Positions 14,058 to 22,926 of a DNA stretch of 32,133 bases are shown in pieces. Source of the DNA: Planctomycetaceae bacterium. GTDB taxonomy: Bacteria; Planctomycetota; Planctomycetia; Planctomycetales; Planctomycetaceae. The stretch spans positions 1 to 32,133 of the forward strand of contig JANQRQ010000291.1 in NCBI GenBank assembly GCA_028284485.1. The letters are read 5' to 3'. Under the pieces are notes generated by a model. The model did no database searches and was not told the origin of the DNA. It saw nothing but the letters and a program-made list of their open reading frames with translations. Each line of letters starts with the position of its first letter. Position 1 is the stretch's first letter. A program made the position numbers and the translations under genes.

Positions 14058-17000
14058 TTGGTGTCAATTCGCGGATCTTTTCTCAGCTTGCTGCTGGTCG
14101 TGCTGTCGACCGGAAGCCTGATGGCACAGGACACCGACGTCGTTGCGCGATGGGATTTCGGCACCGAGGAATCTGCACCACTGACGGCACATGGTGGTGT
14201 CAAGCGGGATCAAGCGGGACCGAAACCGCCAGAGTTCCCCGATTTTGCGGAGAACAATACGGCAGTCCAACTCGATGGCAACGGGGCGTATCTGTCGGTA
14301 CGCGATTCCGGCCCCAGCAGCCGATTCGATTTCACGAATGGCGATGCGATCACCCTGGAAGCCTGGGTTCGGCTCGACGGCCATCAGGAAGGCCGCTTGA
14401 TGTACGTGGTCGGCAAAGGCAGGACAGGCGCTCCGCGATTTGCCCGCGACAATCAGAACTGGGCGTTACGGATTTTCAGCGCTAGCAAGGTCGCGAAACT
14501 CAGCTTTCTGTTTGCCACCGCCCCGGGCTCCGGCAATCAACATTGGCACCGTTGGACATCGCAAGCCGGCTTCGAGGCGGAAACTGGTTGGCATCACATC
14601 GCAGTCGCGTATCGCTTTGGCGAGCCGGATTCCATTCGAGGTTGGATCGACGGACAAAAAACTGACGGTATTTGGGACATGGGAGGAGCCACTGACCGGC
14701 CTCCCGTCGTTGATGATGACGCGGTCTGGATCGGCTCATCGCGAGGTGGCAGCCCCAGCAACAGTTTTCGAGGTTGGATCGATTCTGTGGCCATCCATCG
14801 TGGCATTCTCGGCGAGAAGCAGATGGCGGCGAAGTTTCGTCGTGCCGGCGGCCCTCAAGTTATTAAGCCTCAACCGGAAGTCATGCCCGACCTGGGCGAA
14901 ATACCGAACGGCCGTGTGCTAGTTACATTCTCTGAAGCCTTGTCGACTCACGAGCGCTGGCCCAACGTTGGCGAAATCTGGCCTGAGGAAACGACTCGTT
15001 TGCTGGGTGACGAGTTTTTGTTGCCGCGTATTCCGCTGCGCTACGACGACTGGGGGATTCGCGCGAGTTGGCAGGCACCGTTGCTGTTACGGATAGCGGC
15101 AGATGTCGATTTGCCGCGCGGATCTCAACGATTCTTGTTGCGAGCCCGTGGACTAAGCCGACTGTGGGTCGATGGCGAAGTTGTTGCTCGGACGGAGGCC
15201 ATCACCGAACGTCCACCCGATGGTGAGGAACCGATTACGCCACTCGCCAAGCCGCCACTCTCGGGATTGCGCGTCCATGGTTACCACCAACAAGAAGCCC
15301 TCGGCGAAATCACGATTGAGAAGCAAACGTCTGCTGAGTCCCATCGGAGTCGCGTGGTGTTAGAAGTCGTAGTCGGCGGCAAAGATCAACGGACCGAAAC
15401 GGGCGAACTTTGCGTGGCCGTTCAAACACAAGATGGCACGTCTTATGAAATCTTGCGGCCGTCCAAACAAGAAAACCTGCCACTTACCGATGCTGCCATC
15501 GGACGGGCACTTGCTCGAATCGAAGCCTCGCTGTCCCGCTACGACGATCGCAACCGTCGGCGAGCTTCAGCAACTCAAGAAGAATTCTGGTACCGCCGGC
15601 ACGAAGCGGCGCGCGAATGGGCTGCACAGCATCCTGCACCTGAGATTCCGAAATCGTTTGATCAGGCGCCCCTCCATCCGATCGACGCATTCATTCAGGC
15701 GAAGATCGACGACGCCGTTTTGCAACGATCACAATCCGACACCGAGCAGACTGCGGAGTTTCACAATCACGTTCTACCGGTCCTGCGTGAGAACTGCTTT
15801 CGCTGTCATGGGGAAAAGGAACAGGGCGGCTTGTTGCTGAATTCGCGGGAAGCGGCCTTGTTGGGTGGCGAATCGGAAACTCCGGCCGTCGTTCCCGGCA
15901 ACTCGGCGGCGAGTGAATTAATCGCCCGAGTCAGCAGCGACGACGAAAGCCTTCGCATGCCGCCGACCGGTAACGGGTTGTCGTTTGCGGACATCGCCAC
16001 ATTGACCAGCTGGATCGACTCCGGAGCGCACTGGCCGCCGCCGCCGATCGCTGCCGACGAAATCGCGATCGGGCCGGCCATTGGCGACGCGGCGTTTTTG
16101 CGAAGGGTTTATCTCGACACGGTTGGTGTTCCGCCGACCTCTGCCGAAGTCCGTGAATTCCTGAAGGATACGAGTTCACGGAAGCGTGCGACACTCATTG
16201 AGCGCTTACTCGATGACGAACGGTATGCGGATCATTGGATCAGTTTTTGGCTCGATTTGTTGGCGGAGAACCCGACGCTGATCAACCAATCGCTCAATAG
16301 CACGGGTCCATTCCGCTGGTTTTTATATGACGCTTTGCGCGATAACAAGCCGCTCGATCGGTTGGTGACCGAACTGGTTTTGATGCGGGGCAGCCCCTAC
16401 GAAGGGGGAAGTGCCGGTTTCGAATTGGCGGGAGAAAACGATGCACCGTTAGCGGCCAAAGGACATATCGTGGCGTCCGCGTTTTTGGGGATCGAATTGC
16501 AATGTGCCCGCTGTCACGATTCTCCCTATCACAGCACGACACAGCGCGATTTGTATCCGCTGGCAGCCATGCTGGGCCGCAAGTCGATGACGGTTCCCGA
16601 CACCAGCCGCGTGCCGGATGCATTCTTTGAGAAGAAATCTCGCGAATCTCTCATCCGGGTGACGCTTAAGCCGAGCGAACCTGTCGCCGCGATGTGGCCG
16701 TTTGCCGATGCGACCGGAATCGAAGATGGCGACGACCTCGATCGACTGATGCACAATCCGGACGATTCCCGTGAACGGCTCGCCGCGCTGATCACAGCTC
16801 CCGAAAACAGACGTTTCCCACGTGTCATCGTGAATCGATTGTGGCAGCGTTTGATTGGTGCCGGTTTCGTCGAACCGGTGCATGACTGGGAAGGAAAGCA
16901 GGCAAGCCACCCGAAACTGCTCGATTGGTTGGCTCATCAATTGATCACGCGTGATTACGACCACAAACATGTCATGCGTTTGATTCTGACATCGGAAACT

Positions 17001-17795
17001 TATCAGCGGGAGGCGACGGGGCATAACCGCGATGTCGCCGCCGAGCGCCGGTTTTTCAATGCACCCGATCGTCGCCGGCTGACTGCCGAACAGATTGTCG
17101 ATTCTCTGCATGCCGCCACCGGCTGTTCCATCGATTCCGAAGAACTGACATTCGTGCATGACGGACGGCGAGAGTTTGGGAAACGGCTGAGCTTGGGAAA
17201 TCCTCAGCGGGCTTGGATGTTCGCCAGCCTAAACAATGAACGAGACCGGCCCAGTTTATCGCTGCCCCGCGCGCGCGCCGTCACCGACGTCTTGCAGGCG
17301 TTCGGCTGGACCGGCTCGCGCCAAAAACCGATCACCGAACGAGATGGTGAGCCGAACTTGTTGCAACCGGGAGTACTGGCCAACGGTGTGCTGACGAACT
17401 CGTTGACGCGTGCCGGCTATGGCACTGAATTGGCGCGGTTGGCGGTCGAAGCGAAGTCATCACAGCGACTGGTCGACGAATTATTCTTGCGATTCCTCAG
17501 CCGACGACCGAAGCCTGACGAACGGAAGGCATTTTCTCGCGCATTAGCGCGCGGATTCGATACTCGGCTCGTTCCGAACAACGAGGTGACACCACCAGAC
17601 GAGTTGCCGGAATTACCGCTCGTCACTTGGTTCAATCACCTTCGGCCGGATGCCACAAAGATTCAACAGGAAATCGAACGCCGCGTTCGTCGCGGACCGG
17701 CTCCCGATACACGATTGCGGCGTCAGTGGCGGGAAACCTACGAAGACGTCGTTTGGAGTTTGGTCAATCATCGGGAGTTCGTCTGGATCCCGTAA
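14058..17795 (+). CDS. LamG / planctomycete cytochrome c / DUF1549 / DUF1553 secreted protein
   Basis: A 1245-residue exported protein. A signal peptide (about 1-23, ending GSLMAQ) precedes a LamG/concanavalin-like domain (about 30-265, with FTNGDAITLEAWVRLDG and ETGWHHIAVAY). A middle region of unassigned beta structure leads to a planctomycete-type cytochrome c segment with CFRCH (580-584), DUF1549 (about 660-860) with a second CARCH (816-820), and DUF1553 (about 900-1200, with PRVIVNRLWQRLIGAGFVEP and RRLTAEQIVDSLHAATG). Two CxxCH motifs point to covalent haem binding. Start is TTG 14058 or GTG 14061. The DUF1501 gene follows by 69 bp, the usual planctomycete pairing. The family is thought to act outside the cytoplasm, possibly in polysaccharide use, but no reaction is established. 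Confidence 0.92.
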   Translation: MVSIRGSFLSLLLVVLSTGSLMAQDTDVVARWDFGTEESAPLTAHGGVKRDQAGPKPPEFPDFAENNTAVQLDGNGAYLSVRDSGPSSRFDFTNGDAITLEAWVRLDGHQEGRLMYVVGKGRTGAPRFARDNQNWALRIFSASKVAKLSFLFATAPGSGNQHWHRWTSQAGFEAETGWHHIAVAYRFGEPDSIRGWIDGQKTDGIWDMGGATDRPPVVDDDAVWIGSSRGGSPSNSFRGWIDSVAIHRGILGEKQMAAKFRRAGGPQVIKPQPEVMPDLGEIPNGRVLVTFSEALSTHERWPNVGEIWPEETTRLLGDEFLLPRIPLRYDDWGIRASWQAPLLLRIAADVDLPRGSQRFLLRARGLSRLWVDGEVVARTEAITERPPDGEEPITPLAKPPLSGLRVHGYHQQEALGEITIEKQTSAESHRSRVVLEVVVGGKDQRTETGELCVAVQTQDGTSYEILRPSKQENLPLTDAAIGRALARIEASLSRYDDRNRRRASATQEEFWYRRHEAAREWAAQHPAPEIPKSFDQAPLHPIDAFIQAKIDDAVLQRSQSDTEQTAEFHNHVLPVLRENCFRCHGEKEQGGLLLNSREAALLGGESETPAVVPGNSAASELIARVSSDDESLRMPPTGNGLSFADIATLTSWIDSGAHWPPPPIAADEIAIGPAIGDAAFLRRVYLDTVGVPPTSAEVREFLKDTSSRKRATLIERLLDDERYADHWISFWLDLLAENPTLINQSLNSTGPFRWFLYDALRDNKPLDRLVTELVLMRGSPYEGGSAGFELAGENDAPLAAKGHIVASAFLGIELQCARCHDSPYHSTTQRDLYPLAAMLGRKSMTVPDTSRVPDAFFEKKSRESLIRVTLKPSEPVAAMWPFADATGIEDGDDLDRLMHNPDDSRERLAALITAPENRRFPRVIVNRLWQRLIGAGFVEPVHDWEGKQASHPKLLDWLAHQLITRDYDHKHVMRLILTSETYQREATGHNRDVAAERRFFNAPDRRRLTAEQIVDSLHAATGCSIDSEELTFVHDGRREFGKRLSLGNPQRAWMFASLNNERDRPSLSLPRARAVTDVLQAFGWTGSRQKPITERDGEPNLLQPGVLANGVLTNSLTRAGYGTELARLAVEAKSSQRLVDELFLRFLSRRPKPDERKAFSRALARGFDTRLVPNNEVTPPDELPELPLVTWFNHLRPDATKIQQEIERRVRRGPAPDTRLRRQWRETYEDVVWSLVNHREFVWIP

Positions 17796-17864
17796 CGTTG
17801 TCGTTATGAGAAGAAACAGTCGGCCGGTTTCAGCCGTCCTGACCAAAAATATTCGAAAGCCAAT

Positions 17865-19172
17865 ATGACTGCCAATTACACAGGTTCATCGAAACTGAAT
17901 CGACGACAGTTGCTCGCCGGCGGAGCAGTCGCAGCCGGTGGAATGGTGCTGCCAAGGGTTGGCACGGCAGACTCGTCAGGCGATCTACTTCAAGGTGGAG
18001 CCGAACATGTGATTTCGATTTGGCTCGGCGGCGGCATGGGGCAGATTGACACGTTCGATCCCAAAGCCAAGGGCGATCCGAAGAACAATGTCGCCGGCGC
18101 CTATTACGATGCTATCGAGACTGCTGTTCCCGAAGTCGAGGTTTGTGAACATTTGCAGCAACTGGCTCCGCTGATGGACCGCGTGACAGCTGTCCGCACG
18201 GTTCATCACGAAGTGATTAACGAACACGCTGCGGCGACCAATCGTATGCACACCGGCCGACCAATCAGCGGGACGGTGACTTACCCATCGTTGGGCTCAT
18301 TGATCTCACACGAATGCGGTGCCGCCGCAGATGGGGCACCGCCATACGTCTTAATCGGTTACCCGAATATTACGCGCGGCCCGGGGTTTCTTGGGGCCCG
18401 GCATGGGTACCTTTATCTTACCGATACCAGCCAGGGACCGGCGGGATTGTCGCGGCCCGACGGCGTCACACCGGAAAGACAATCGCGTCGTGAGAACTTT
18501 TTGTCCGTGTTACAACGAAGCGCCGAACCAACGGATGATACGCGTCTACTCGACTACGACGCGGCCATTGCCCAAAGCCTGAAGCTGAGCGGTCCCGAGT
18601 TTAATCGTGTGTTTCGATTGGACCGAGAGTCGGACGAGTTGCGGACGCGTTACGGCGGCGAGTTTGGTCAGCGTTGTCTGTTGAGCAGGCGGCTCATTGA
18701 ACGGGGCGTCCGCTTTGTGGAGGTCTCGCACAATTTGAATTTCCTGAACGGCGCCGGGTGGGACGTCCACAACGAAGGGATTCTGCAACAGCACAAACTG
18801 ATTCAGGAACTTGACACGGCCGTGTCGGCATTGATTGTCGACTTGGAAGAAAAGCGATTGCTCGACAAGACGCTAATCGTCATTACGACCGAGTTTGGTC
18901 GACCGCCCGAGTTCGATAGTGGTGGTGGACGCGGGCATCAAGGGACCGCCTTTTGTTGTGTGCTGGCCGGCGGCGGACTCACGCATCGGGGAGCTTGGGG
19001 CCAGACCGACGAGTTATCGAAATCAGTCGTGGCCGATCCGGTGGGTGTTCCCGATTTGTTTGCCACAATCTGCGCCGCAGTCGGCGTCGATTACCGCAAG
19101 AATTTGTACGACGGCGACCGCCCCGTCCCTATTACCGACCGCGGACAACCGATTTCGGCGCTGTTCGCTTGA
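17865..19172 (+). CDS. Tat-exported DUF1501 family protein
   Basis: A 435-residue protein. The N-terminus has a twin-arginine signal: [20 protein letters not shown], with Arg13-Arg14 then a hydrophobic stretch. The mature part matches DUF1501, a sulfatase/alkaline-phosphatase-like fold: [17 protein letters not shown] (about 50-66), [55 protein letters not shown] and the C-terminal metal-site-like [10 protein letters not shown] with [10 protein letters not shown]. It follows the DUF1549/1553 gene by 69 bp, almost certainly in one transcript. The partnership suggests a haem-containing and a hydrolase-like component working outside the cytoplasm. Substrate unknown. Its stop codon lies at the edge of a 55-bp tandem duplication. 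Confidence 0.92.
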   Translation: MTANYTGSSKLNRRQLLAGGAVAAGGMVLPRVGTADSSGDLLQGGAEHVISIWLGGGMGQIDTFDPKAKGDPKNNVAGAYYDAIETAVPEVEVCEHLQQLAPLMDRVTAVRTVHHEVINEHAAATNRMHTGRPISGTVTYPSLGSLISHECGAAADGAPPYVLIGYPNITRGPGFLGARHGYLYLTDTSQGPAGLSRPDGVTPERQSRRENFLSVLQRSAEPTDDTRLLDYDAAIAQSLKLSGPEFNRVFRLDRESDELRTRYGGEFGQRCLLSRRLIERGVRFVEVSHNLNFLNGAGWDVHNEGILQQHKLIQELDTAVSALIVDLEEKRLLDKTLIVITTEFGRPPEFDSGGGRGHQGTAFCCVLAGGGLTHRGAWGQTDELSKSVVADPVGVPDLFATICAAVGVDYRKNLYDGDRPVPITDRGQPISALFA

Positions 19173-19270
19173 CGTTGTATCGATCGGAATGATGCGTAGA
19201 CATGGCACCCGTACACTGTTCGCGTGACGTAGGTCCAATCGGAATAATGCGGAGGCATGCTGACGCGACT
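19161..19270 (+). repeat. 55-bp imperfect tandem duplication over the DUF1501 stop codon
   Basis: Unit 1 (19161-19215) begins CTGTTCGCTTGACGT, unit 2 (19216-19270) begins CTGTTCGCGTGACGT; both continue with CAATCGGAATxATGCG-like sequence (ATCGGAATGATGCGTAGACA versus ATCGGAATAATGCGGAGGCA). The first unit contains the last codons and stop of the DUF1501 gene. The period is not a multiple of three. Confidence 0.65.
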
Positions 19271-19562
19271 CGGCCGTCGCACGCGGCGTCTGATCAGTGA
19301 GTCAAGCGATTGTTCAACGCTTTCCTGACTTGGGCCGCATTGCAACGGAAAATGGCTGAATTCTGGACACGGATATACTACAATAGGGTCCAGAAAGCGT
19401 CGCCACGACTGGCCGACGCAAGCGACCGGGACGCGCCGGTTGGGCTCCGCTCACAATGCTCGTGGGCAAATTCACTCGCGCGGGGTGAAACGCAACCTGA
19501 TGATGGGCATATCGAGGTTGTATTGTTCCGACAGACACTCCGAACGAAGGGGCCATTTACCA
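19271..19562. other. Leader region of the pseudopilin-like gene
   Basis: No gene of its own. A TACAAT box (about 19378-19383) could be a -10 element but has no clear -35. The pseudopilin reading frame is open from 19440, but AAGGGG lies 11 bp before the ATG at 19563, and the encoded upstream peptide has no prepilin features. Confidence 0.3.
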
Positions 19563-20696
19563 ATGAAGAGTTGCCAACATTTTCCGGGCTGTTCGCCGCG
19601 ATCGACAATTTTCAAGCGACGGGGCTTTACGATCGCCGAACTCTTAGTGCAAATTGGAATCCTTTCAGTCCTTTCAAGTTTGGTGCCTGCAATTCAGCCC
19701 ATCTTTCTTCGCGATGTGTATGCCCGACAGCATGCACGGAGCGATCTCGAAGAACTGTGCGAGGCCGTCAGCGATTACATTCATGATATCGACAATCCGA
19801 TTCCGGAGGATCTGGCCTCAATCATCGATGAGCTGCCGGATCGCTTTGAACTGATCGAAGAAGAAGATGGCTCCTCCGTCGACGTGGCTGCGAATGGATT
19901 TCGGTATGAATTATTTATTCACCGGAGATACACTCATGAGCGATCTCGATTTCAGAATGATCCCCGTTATCGCTCCCTGGTCGATTTTGTGATCTGCGCA
20001 ACCCCGTCGTCGCCGGAGCTGATCAACTCGGAATTCTGTGTCGAATATTTTTCCCGCTACGACGACTGCTTGGTTAGGGAATTTCCGTTGGACGAGGGAT
20101 TCGATCCGTTGGCGAAACAACGATTCTTGCAGCGCCTGGGATTTCAATTCACCGAGTCGGCCATGCAAGACGGCCATTCTGCTGAGGAAACGGCCGGCTT
20201 TATCCGGTTTATTGATTACGGAGCGGTCCAAGACACGCTGGAACAAGTTGTCGATGCGAACGGCGACAACCAAATCACGCTGAAAGAAATCAAAGACCTG
20301 GAAGACTCTCCGGTTGTTGGCGGCTTTGTCAAAACCTGGAGCGATACCTACGCCATCGGAAAATACGGCGAGCAGATCGACCAGATCAGTGCACCGATCG
20401 AAGCGTTTGATTTCAGAGAGGCCCCAGCAGAGTTTCTGACCCAGTACTACGATTTGAGAGGCCAATTGTCTCAGGAGCCCGCAAGCGGAGCGAAGCGATC
20501 AATCGCTGCGAGCGCCGCTGCGGCTCAAAGGGCGGCCAACAAAGGCAACCTGGCCAGAGAACAGCGCCAAAGGGAGATCATCCGCAGAAAGGGACTTCGT
20601 GCCTGGCTTCGAGGCCGTCTATCCAACGAGAGTATCGAGTTGCTCGATTACTCGCTCAACGTTCGGCAAGCGTATCTCGAAGATGAACCTGACTGA
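19563..20696 (+). CDS. Type IV pilin/pseudopilin-like protein with an EF-hand loop
   Basis: A 377-residue protein. The first 40 residues are a type IV prepilin leader: basic KRR then G21-F22 as the peptidase site, Glu26 at mature position 5, and a hydrophobic helix (TIAELLVQIGILSVLSSLVPAI). The mature domain is much larger than a normal major pseudopilin (about 110-150 residues). It carries a canonical EF-hand loop DANGDNQITLKE at 231-242 followed by IKDLEDSP. The C-terminus (310-352) is basic and helical, AAAAQRAANKGNLAREQRQR. It would sit in the inner membrane and, after cleavage, in a type II secretion or type IV pilus-like fibre. No other secretion gene adjoins it. Size suggests a minor pseudopilin or a tip-like adaptor; calcium binding is inferred from the motif. 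Confidence 0.75.
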   Translation: MKSCQHFPGCSPRSTIFKRRGFTIAELLVQIGILSVLSSLVPAIQPIFLRDVYARQHARSDLEELCEAVSDYIHDIDNPIPEDLASIIDELPDRFELIEEEDGSSVDVAANGFRYELFIHRRYTHERSRFQNDPRYRSLVDFVICATPSSPELINSEFCVEYFSRYDDCLVREFPLDEGFDPLAKQRFLQRLGFQFTESAMQDGHSAEETAGFIRFIDYGAVQDTLEQVVDANGDNQITLKEIKDLEDSPVVGGFVKTWSDTYAIGKYGEQIDQISAPIEAFDFREAPAEFLTQYYDLRGQLSQEPASGAKRSIAASAAAAQRAANKGNLAREQRQREIIRRKGLRAWLRGRLSNESIELLDYSLNVRQAYLEDEPD

Positions 20697-20712
20697 GCCG
20701 TAGCCCGGACCG

Positions 20713-20735
20713 CGGAGCATCGTTGCGATGCTCCG
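20713..20735. repeat. Perfect 10-bp-arm hairpin after the pseudopilin-like gene
   Basis: CGGAGCATCG-TTG-CGATGCTCCG. It lies 17 bp after the stop codon, without a T-run. It may be a weak terminator or a dispersed palindrome. Confidence 0.5.
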
Positions 20736-20842
20736 GCACAGGGGCGACAGAGCGCGGCGACCTTCCGGACCAGCACTGCAGTTGGTCCGTTTGACTTATG
20801 ATTCATCGCTTCGCCGACGCATCAGTGAGAGGTTCCTCAATG

Positions 20843-20930
20843 GTAACCCGACGCGTCAGCGAGGGACGAACTCATTGCCGCGATCATGTCGCAGCGAAAC
20901 GGCTCGGCGGGAGCCTCGCCCTCCCGAAGT
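20843..20930. repeat. ACCCGACGCGT repeat and inverted repeat C
   Basis: GTAACCCGACGCGTCAGCGA (20843-20862) matches the tandem repeat at 12814. GGCTCGGCGGGAGCCTCGCC followed by CTCCC (about 20906-20930) is an inverted form of repeat C. Confidence 0.55.
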
Positions 20931-21017
20931 TACCATGCAAACATGGCACCCGTACGCTAGTTCAAAGTCTTCAAGCTCTGATCGGGAGGTCACTTGCCAA
21001 GAATGCTATGCGTGCGT

Positions 21018-21226
21018 GGGTGGCTGGCGGCACAATGAGACTGCCGAATGGTTATTCCAGATGGAGCCAGGAAAAATCGCGGATCGAGCAAAGAGCATTC
21101 ACAGCCCCAGGAAAGCCGACGATTGATCAGTTCCTCTGGGGCTATGTCGATTTCGATTCACCAAATGGTGCAACTGCAATCATTGCGCTGAATTGATTCG
21201 ATCCACGATAACGCCCCAGCCACCCG
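21018..21226 (+). repeat. 209-bp structured repeat D, copy 3
   Basis: Starts GGGTGGCTGGCGGCACAATG and ends AACGCCCCAGCCACCCG; exactly the same length as copy 2. The inner hairpin AGCCCCAGGAA...TTCCTCTGGGGCT encloses GATTGATCAG. Conserved blocks: GAGACTGCCGAATGGTT, GCATTCACAGCCCCAG, GTCGATTTCGATTCA, CTGCAATCATTG, GATTCGATCC. Confidence 0.75.
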
Positions 21227-21233
21227 ATACAGC

Positions 21234-21260
21234 CACACGGACAAGAATGTCCGTGCCACC
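21234..21260 (+). repeat. Short palindrome CACGGACA...TGTCCGTGCCACC
   Basis: Hairpin arms CACGGACA and TGTCCGTG around AGAA, followed by CCACC; same family as 8008-8033 and 13131-13156. It follows the 209-bp repeat by eight bases. Confidence 0.6.
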
Positions 21261-21390
21261 CGAGCAAAGTAAAAACGCCCACGCGGAACAGCCGACGCGG
21301 GCATTTGCAAGTTCTTGTTTGTAGGTACTGCCGACATTCTTGTCGATGTTTTCGCCAACCGAGCGAGTGATGGCCTCGCCGATCGCATTG

Positions 21391-22644
21391 CTATTCCGGC
21401 ACTTCTTCAAAACCGAAGATCACGCCGAACGGCGTCGTAAAATATGGTTCGCCCTGTTCGTCCTGTCCGAACGACATGACTGGAAACTTCGGGCCTTGCA
21501 GCGAATAGTTGGCGATCACCTTCTTGTTCGCTTCATCGTAGTGCAGCGCCCAAATGTTTCCGCTGACGTAGTCGGCATAAAGATACATACCGTACAACTT
21601 CGGCAGATTCTTGCCTCGGTAGACGAACCCGCCGGTGATCGATTTGTTTTTATTGATTTCGTCGTGCACGTATTCCCAAATCGGCTCGATCAAATCGTCA
21701 CGCGGGCCGGAACCGTTCGGTTGGAATTTATGAGTCGCTTCTCGCAAGTTCCATCCGTAGTTTCCGCCGCGTTCGATAATGTCGATTTCTTCCCAAAGGT
21801 TTTGTCCGACGTCGCCGGCCCACAGATGTCCGGTTTCGCTGTCGAACTGCATCCGCCAGACGTTCCGCAAGCCGTACGCCCAGATCTCCTCGCGAACACC
21901 ATCGCCCCGACCGACGAACGGATTGTCGGCAGGGATCGCATAGTTCAAGTCGCCCTGTTTGCGGTCGACATCGATCCGCAGAATTCCTCCCAACAGCGAC
22001 TTCAGGTTTTGGCCGTTTTGAAAAACGTCGTTGGCTTTACCGCCGTCGCCCAACGCAATGTACAAATATCCGTCGGGCCCAAAGACAATCGTTCCGCCAT
22101 TATGATTCCAGGCGGGTTGCTGGATCCGCAGGATTTCTTCTTCAGAACTGGGATCGGCCTGGTCGGGATCGTCGCCGCTCACTTTGAATCGCGAGACGAC
22201 CGAAACATGCGGCTCGGCCGATGTCGTGTAGTACAGGAAGAATTCGCCATTGTTCTTGTAATCGGGATGGAAAGCGAGACCGAGCAAGCCTTCTTCGTTT
22301 TCTTTGTCTTTGTAGGTCACGCGCGATTCGACATCCAAAAAGACCTTCGAAGTCGACACGTGAGGAGTATTTTCAAAAACACGAATCGTGCCATATTGTT
22401 CGGCCACAAATACGCGGTTGCTACCATCGCCGGCATGCGTTACTTCAATCGGTCGGCGAAAACGAGTTTCGGGCTCGCGGTCGAACTCGAGACTTGTAAA
22501 GGCGGGAACGGCTCGAACCGCTAACGGCGTATCTTCGACCTGCGCCGGCAGCGATGTCGAGTTGCTGACTGCCAAGGCGAATATGGCCAGAAAAACTCCG
22601 AGCGGGACAATACCGAAACCGACATGGGAGCGAAAATGTATCAT
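21391..22644 (-). CDS. Secreted PQQ-type glucose/sorbosone dehydrogenase-like protein
   Basis: A 417-residue protein with an N-terminal hydrophobic signal (about 8-34). The rest is a six-bladed propeller of the soluble glucose/sorbosone dehydrogenase family: RRPIEVTHAGDGSNRVFVAE (63-82), EEGLLGLAFHPDY (118-130), NHNGGTIVFGPDGYLYIALG (180-199, with His181 at the expected catalytic-base position), GGILRIDVD, EIWAYGLRNVWRMQFD, GHLWAGDVGQNLWEEI and GGNYGW. It would oxidise a sugar or other alcohol with PQQ outside the cytoplasm. PQQ binding is inferred from family motifs. ATG 22642-22644 is chosen because the longer frame to 22794 adds a non-signal-like leader. No clear ribosome site. No PQQ synthesis genes are in the window. 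Confidence 0.88.
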   Translation of the reverse strand: MIHFRSHVGFGIVPLGVFLAIFALAVSNSTSLPAQVEDTPLAVRAVPAFTSLEFDREPETRFRRPIEVTHAGDGSNRVFVAEQYGTIRVFENTPHVSTSKVFLDVESRVTYKDKENEEGLLGLAFHPDYKNNGEFFLYYTTSAEPHVSVVSRFKVSGDDPDQADPSSEEEILRIQQPAWNHNGGTIVFGPDGYLYIALGDGGKANDVFQNGQNLKSLLGGILRIDVDRKQGDLNYAIPADNPFVGRGDGVREEIWAYGLRNVWRMQFDSETGHLWAGDVGQNLWEEIDIIERGGNYGWNLREATHKFQPNGSGPRDDLIEPIWEYVHDEINKNKSITGGFVYRGKNLPKLYGMYLYADYVSGNIWALHYDEANKKVIANYSLQGPKFPVMSFGQDEQGEPYFTTPFGVIFGFEEVPE

Positions 22645-22926
22645 GAGATTGCGCTGGGAAAATAGATTCACGTATGCCACCTGTTCTCTAGTATCGTTTT
22701 CAGAAAGCGTGAGACCCTCCTCCCGCGCGGTCACAAGGTCTGACCTCGATAAGACCGTCCTTTGCGGGCGCAGGAAGGAGTAACTGGCTCCCATCTGCGA
22801 AAAATCGGATTCCTCACTTCGAAAATTCTTCTTCGAAGATAACCGAGATTCCGCGTTGAAACCACACTGCCACAGCCGACTTTTGCAGAAGAATCGAGGC
22901 TTTTCCCATTGAGAAACCGTCGAATT

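Noticed and set aside
19440..19562. Longer start for the pseudopilin-like gene
   Set aside because: The prepilin leader is of normal length only from the 19563 ATG, which also has AAGGGG upstream.
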